In this document: positions 63,151-64,000 of the stretch, piece by piece
Layout: every line of letters starts with the position of its first letter
Numbering within the stretch: the first letter of the stretch is position 1
Assembly (NCBI GenBank): GCA_963920705.1
Contig: OY987234.1
Span: 1,984,001-2,048,000 of the forward strand
Source: Odiellus spinosus
Taxonomy: Eukaryota; Arthropoda; Arachnida; Opiliones; Phalangiidae
Direction of reading: 5' to 3'
Length of the DNA: 64,000 bases
The notes under the pieces: model-generated
The model's database searches: none
What the model saw: only the letters and a program-made list of their open reading frames with translations
Told to the model about the DNA's origin: nothing
Program-made: the position numbers and the translations under genes

Positions 63151-64000
63151 ATCCATACTTCTGAAATTTGTGGATCTACACTTAGGAAATTTGTGGATCT
63201 ACACTTGGGAAATTTGAGGATCTGCACTTGGGAAATTTTTGGATCTGCACTTGGGAAATTTGTGGATCTGAACTTGGGAAATTTGTGGATCTGCACTTGG
63301 GAAATTTGTGGATCTCCACTTGGGAAATTTGTGGATCTGCACTTGGGAAATTTGTGGATCTACACTTGGGAAATTTGTGGATCTATACTTGGGAAATTTG
63401 TGGATCTACACTTGGGAAATTTGTGGATCTACACTTGGGAAATTTGTGGATCTACACTTGGGAAATTTGTGGATCTACATTTGGGAAATTTGTGGATCTA
63501 CACTTGGGAAATTTGTGGATCTACACTTGGGAAATTTGAGGATCTGCACTTGGGAAATTTTTGGATCTGCACTTGGGAAATTTGTGGATCTGCACTTGGG
63601 AAATTTGTGGTTCTACACATGGGAAATTTGTGGATCTACTTTTGGGAAATTTGTGGATCTACACTTGGGAAATTTGTGGATCTACACTTGGGAAATTTGT
63701 GGATCTACACTTGGGAAATTTGTGGATCTACACTTGGGAAATTTGTGGATCTACATTTGGGAAATTTGTGGATCGACACTTGGGAAATTTGTGGATCTAT
63801 ACTTCTGAAATTTGTGGATCTACACTTAGGAATTTTGTGGATCTACACTTGGGAAATAGGAGGATCTGCACTTGGGAAATTTGTGGATCTGCACTTGGGA
63901 AATTTGTGGATCTACACTTGGGAAATTTGTGGATCTGCACTTGGGAAATTTGTGGATCTGCACTTGGGAAATTTGTGGATCTGCACTTGGGAAATTTGTG
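63151..64000 (+). repeat. Satellite to window edge with a partial T cassette
   Basis: A stretch resembling 46.5-46.75 kb (GAACTTGG, GATCTCCAC) is followed from about 63,540 by an X-like series with an ACTTTTGGG unit near 63,637. A T cassette begins near 63,800 with GGGAAATAGGAGG near 63,851. The window ends inside this cassette. Confidence 0.8.

Larger units (their letters stand above)
38336..63863 (+). repeat. GGGAAATAGGAGG monomer-pair variant, fourteen copies
   Basis: The end of one unit (T22A, T23G) and the start of the next (T2A) are changed together. Copies lie near 38,336, 39,739, 41,488, 42,476, 43,441, 45,627, 57,441, 58,521, 59,301, 60,201, 61,001, 61,641, 62,541 and 63,851. Most are preceded by a TTAGGAATTTTG unit, which together form the left end of the T cassette. 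Confidence 0.85.
1..64000. repeat. 23-bp satellite array filling the window
   Basis: Every stretch read resolves into 23-bp monomers. Two palindromic cores recur in almost every unit: GATC at monomer positions 4-7 and AAATTT at 18-23. Position 9 alternates between A and G and is the commonest variant. Other units carry one to four further substitutions, often shared by distant copies. There are about 710 units in the left block and about 2,070 in the right. No non-satellite sequence is present, so there is no gene-bearing interval to describe. The family is not one I recognise. A structural or heterochromatic role is inference from length and organisation only. Confidence 0.98.
16334..64000 (+). 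repeat. Block II: satellite in plus orientation
   Basis: Units read GTGGATCT, A or G, CAC, TTGGG, AAATTT. The start coordinate is 4 modulo 23 from 16334 to 35999, 3 after 36021, and 12 at 63975. The total shift equals one deletion near 36.01 kb plus fourteen copies of a 22-bp unit, with no other net length change. Recurrent variants include a TATACTTCTG unit, TTAGG units, GAGGATCTG units, and regional markers described separately. Confidence 0.96.

Noticed and set aside
1..64000. CRISPR array
   Set aside because: The repeats are regular and short, but consecutive units abut with no unique spacers, and no cas genes are present.
1..64000. Telomeric repeat
   Set aside because: The 23-bp unit does not have the G-rich short form of known telomere repeats, and orientation switches inside the window.
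1..64000. CACTTG (E-box or NK-2 homeodomain core) in every monomer as a regulatory array
   Set aside because: A six-base match in a repeated unit is weak evidence, and no promoter or gene is in the window. It could act as a sink for such factors, but nothing in the sequence shows this.
1..64000. GGGAAATTT as an NF-kappa-B-type site array
   Set aside because: The 3' half does not fit the YYCC end of the consensus, and the resemblance follows from the AAATTT core.
1..64000. Bacterial plasmid or chromosome iterons
   Set aside because: Iteron arrays have a handful of copies beside a replication gene. Thousands of units with higher-order repeats and no gene do not fit.

Overview
The whole 64 kb is one tandem satellite array. 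It is built from about 2,780 copies of a 23-bp monomer. No gene, RNA gene, transposon, CRISPR array or unique sequence interrupts it, and both window edges lie inside the array, so the real array is longer. Read on the + strand after 16.3 kb, the monomer begins GTGGATCT at position 1, has A or G at position 9, CAC at 10-12, TTGGG at 13-17 and AAATTT at 18-23. Monomer positions below use this numbering. The consensus has 9 or 10 G/C in 23 and no CpG.

A satellite this long, with higher-order repeats and an internal orientation switch, is typical of eukaryotic heterochromatin (pericentromeric, subtelomeric or sex-chromosome satellite). I do not recognise the monomer and nothing here identifies the taxon. 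The placement as eukaryotic heterochromatin is inference.

Layout. Positions 1-16327 (block I) carry the monomer on the minus strand. At 16328-16333 the orientation flips once, and 16334-64000 (block II) is all on the plus strand. Within each block the monomers differ by point variants, and ordered series of variants recur as long segmental or higher-order repeats. Block I has duplication offsets of 1541, about 1081, 782, 897, and 1909/1702 bp. Block II has a 3749-bp tandem repeat (1104- and 1541-bp modules, 17.1-25.8 kb), then a 1702/2024-bp series (25.6-35.1 kb), 1403- and 368-bp repeats (37.9-40.8 kb), a recurring T cassette with a 22-bp monomer (41.4-64 kb), a 1173/1150-bp series (46.1-48.8 kb), offsets of about 3.0-3.3 kb (49-57 kb) and a 2344-bp tandem repeat (59.2-63.1 kb).

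Register is kept very strictly. Following the monomer phase through the window, the only net length changes I find are one 24-bp unit near 15.17 kb, the flip itself, one 22-bp unit near 36.01 kb, and fourteen copies of one 22-bp variant between 41.9 and 62.9 kb. Large duplication offsets are exact multiples of 23 once these are counted. This is the pattern expected from repeated in-register unequal exchange or replication slippage.

Long open frames occur on both strands, but they follow from the repeat: 23 is not a multiple of 3, so three monomers make one stop-free 23-codon period. They are not reported as genes. Boundaries of the repeat copies were read by eye and may be off by one or two monomers; offsets tied to marker variants are exact.
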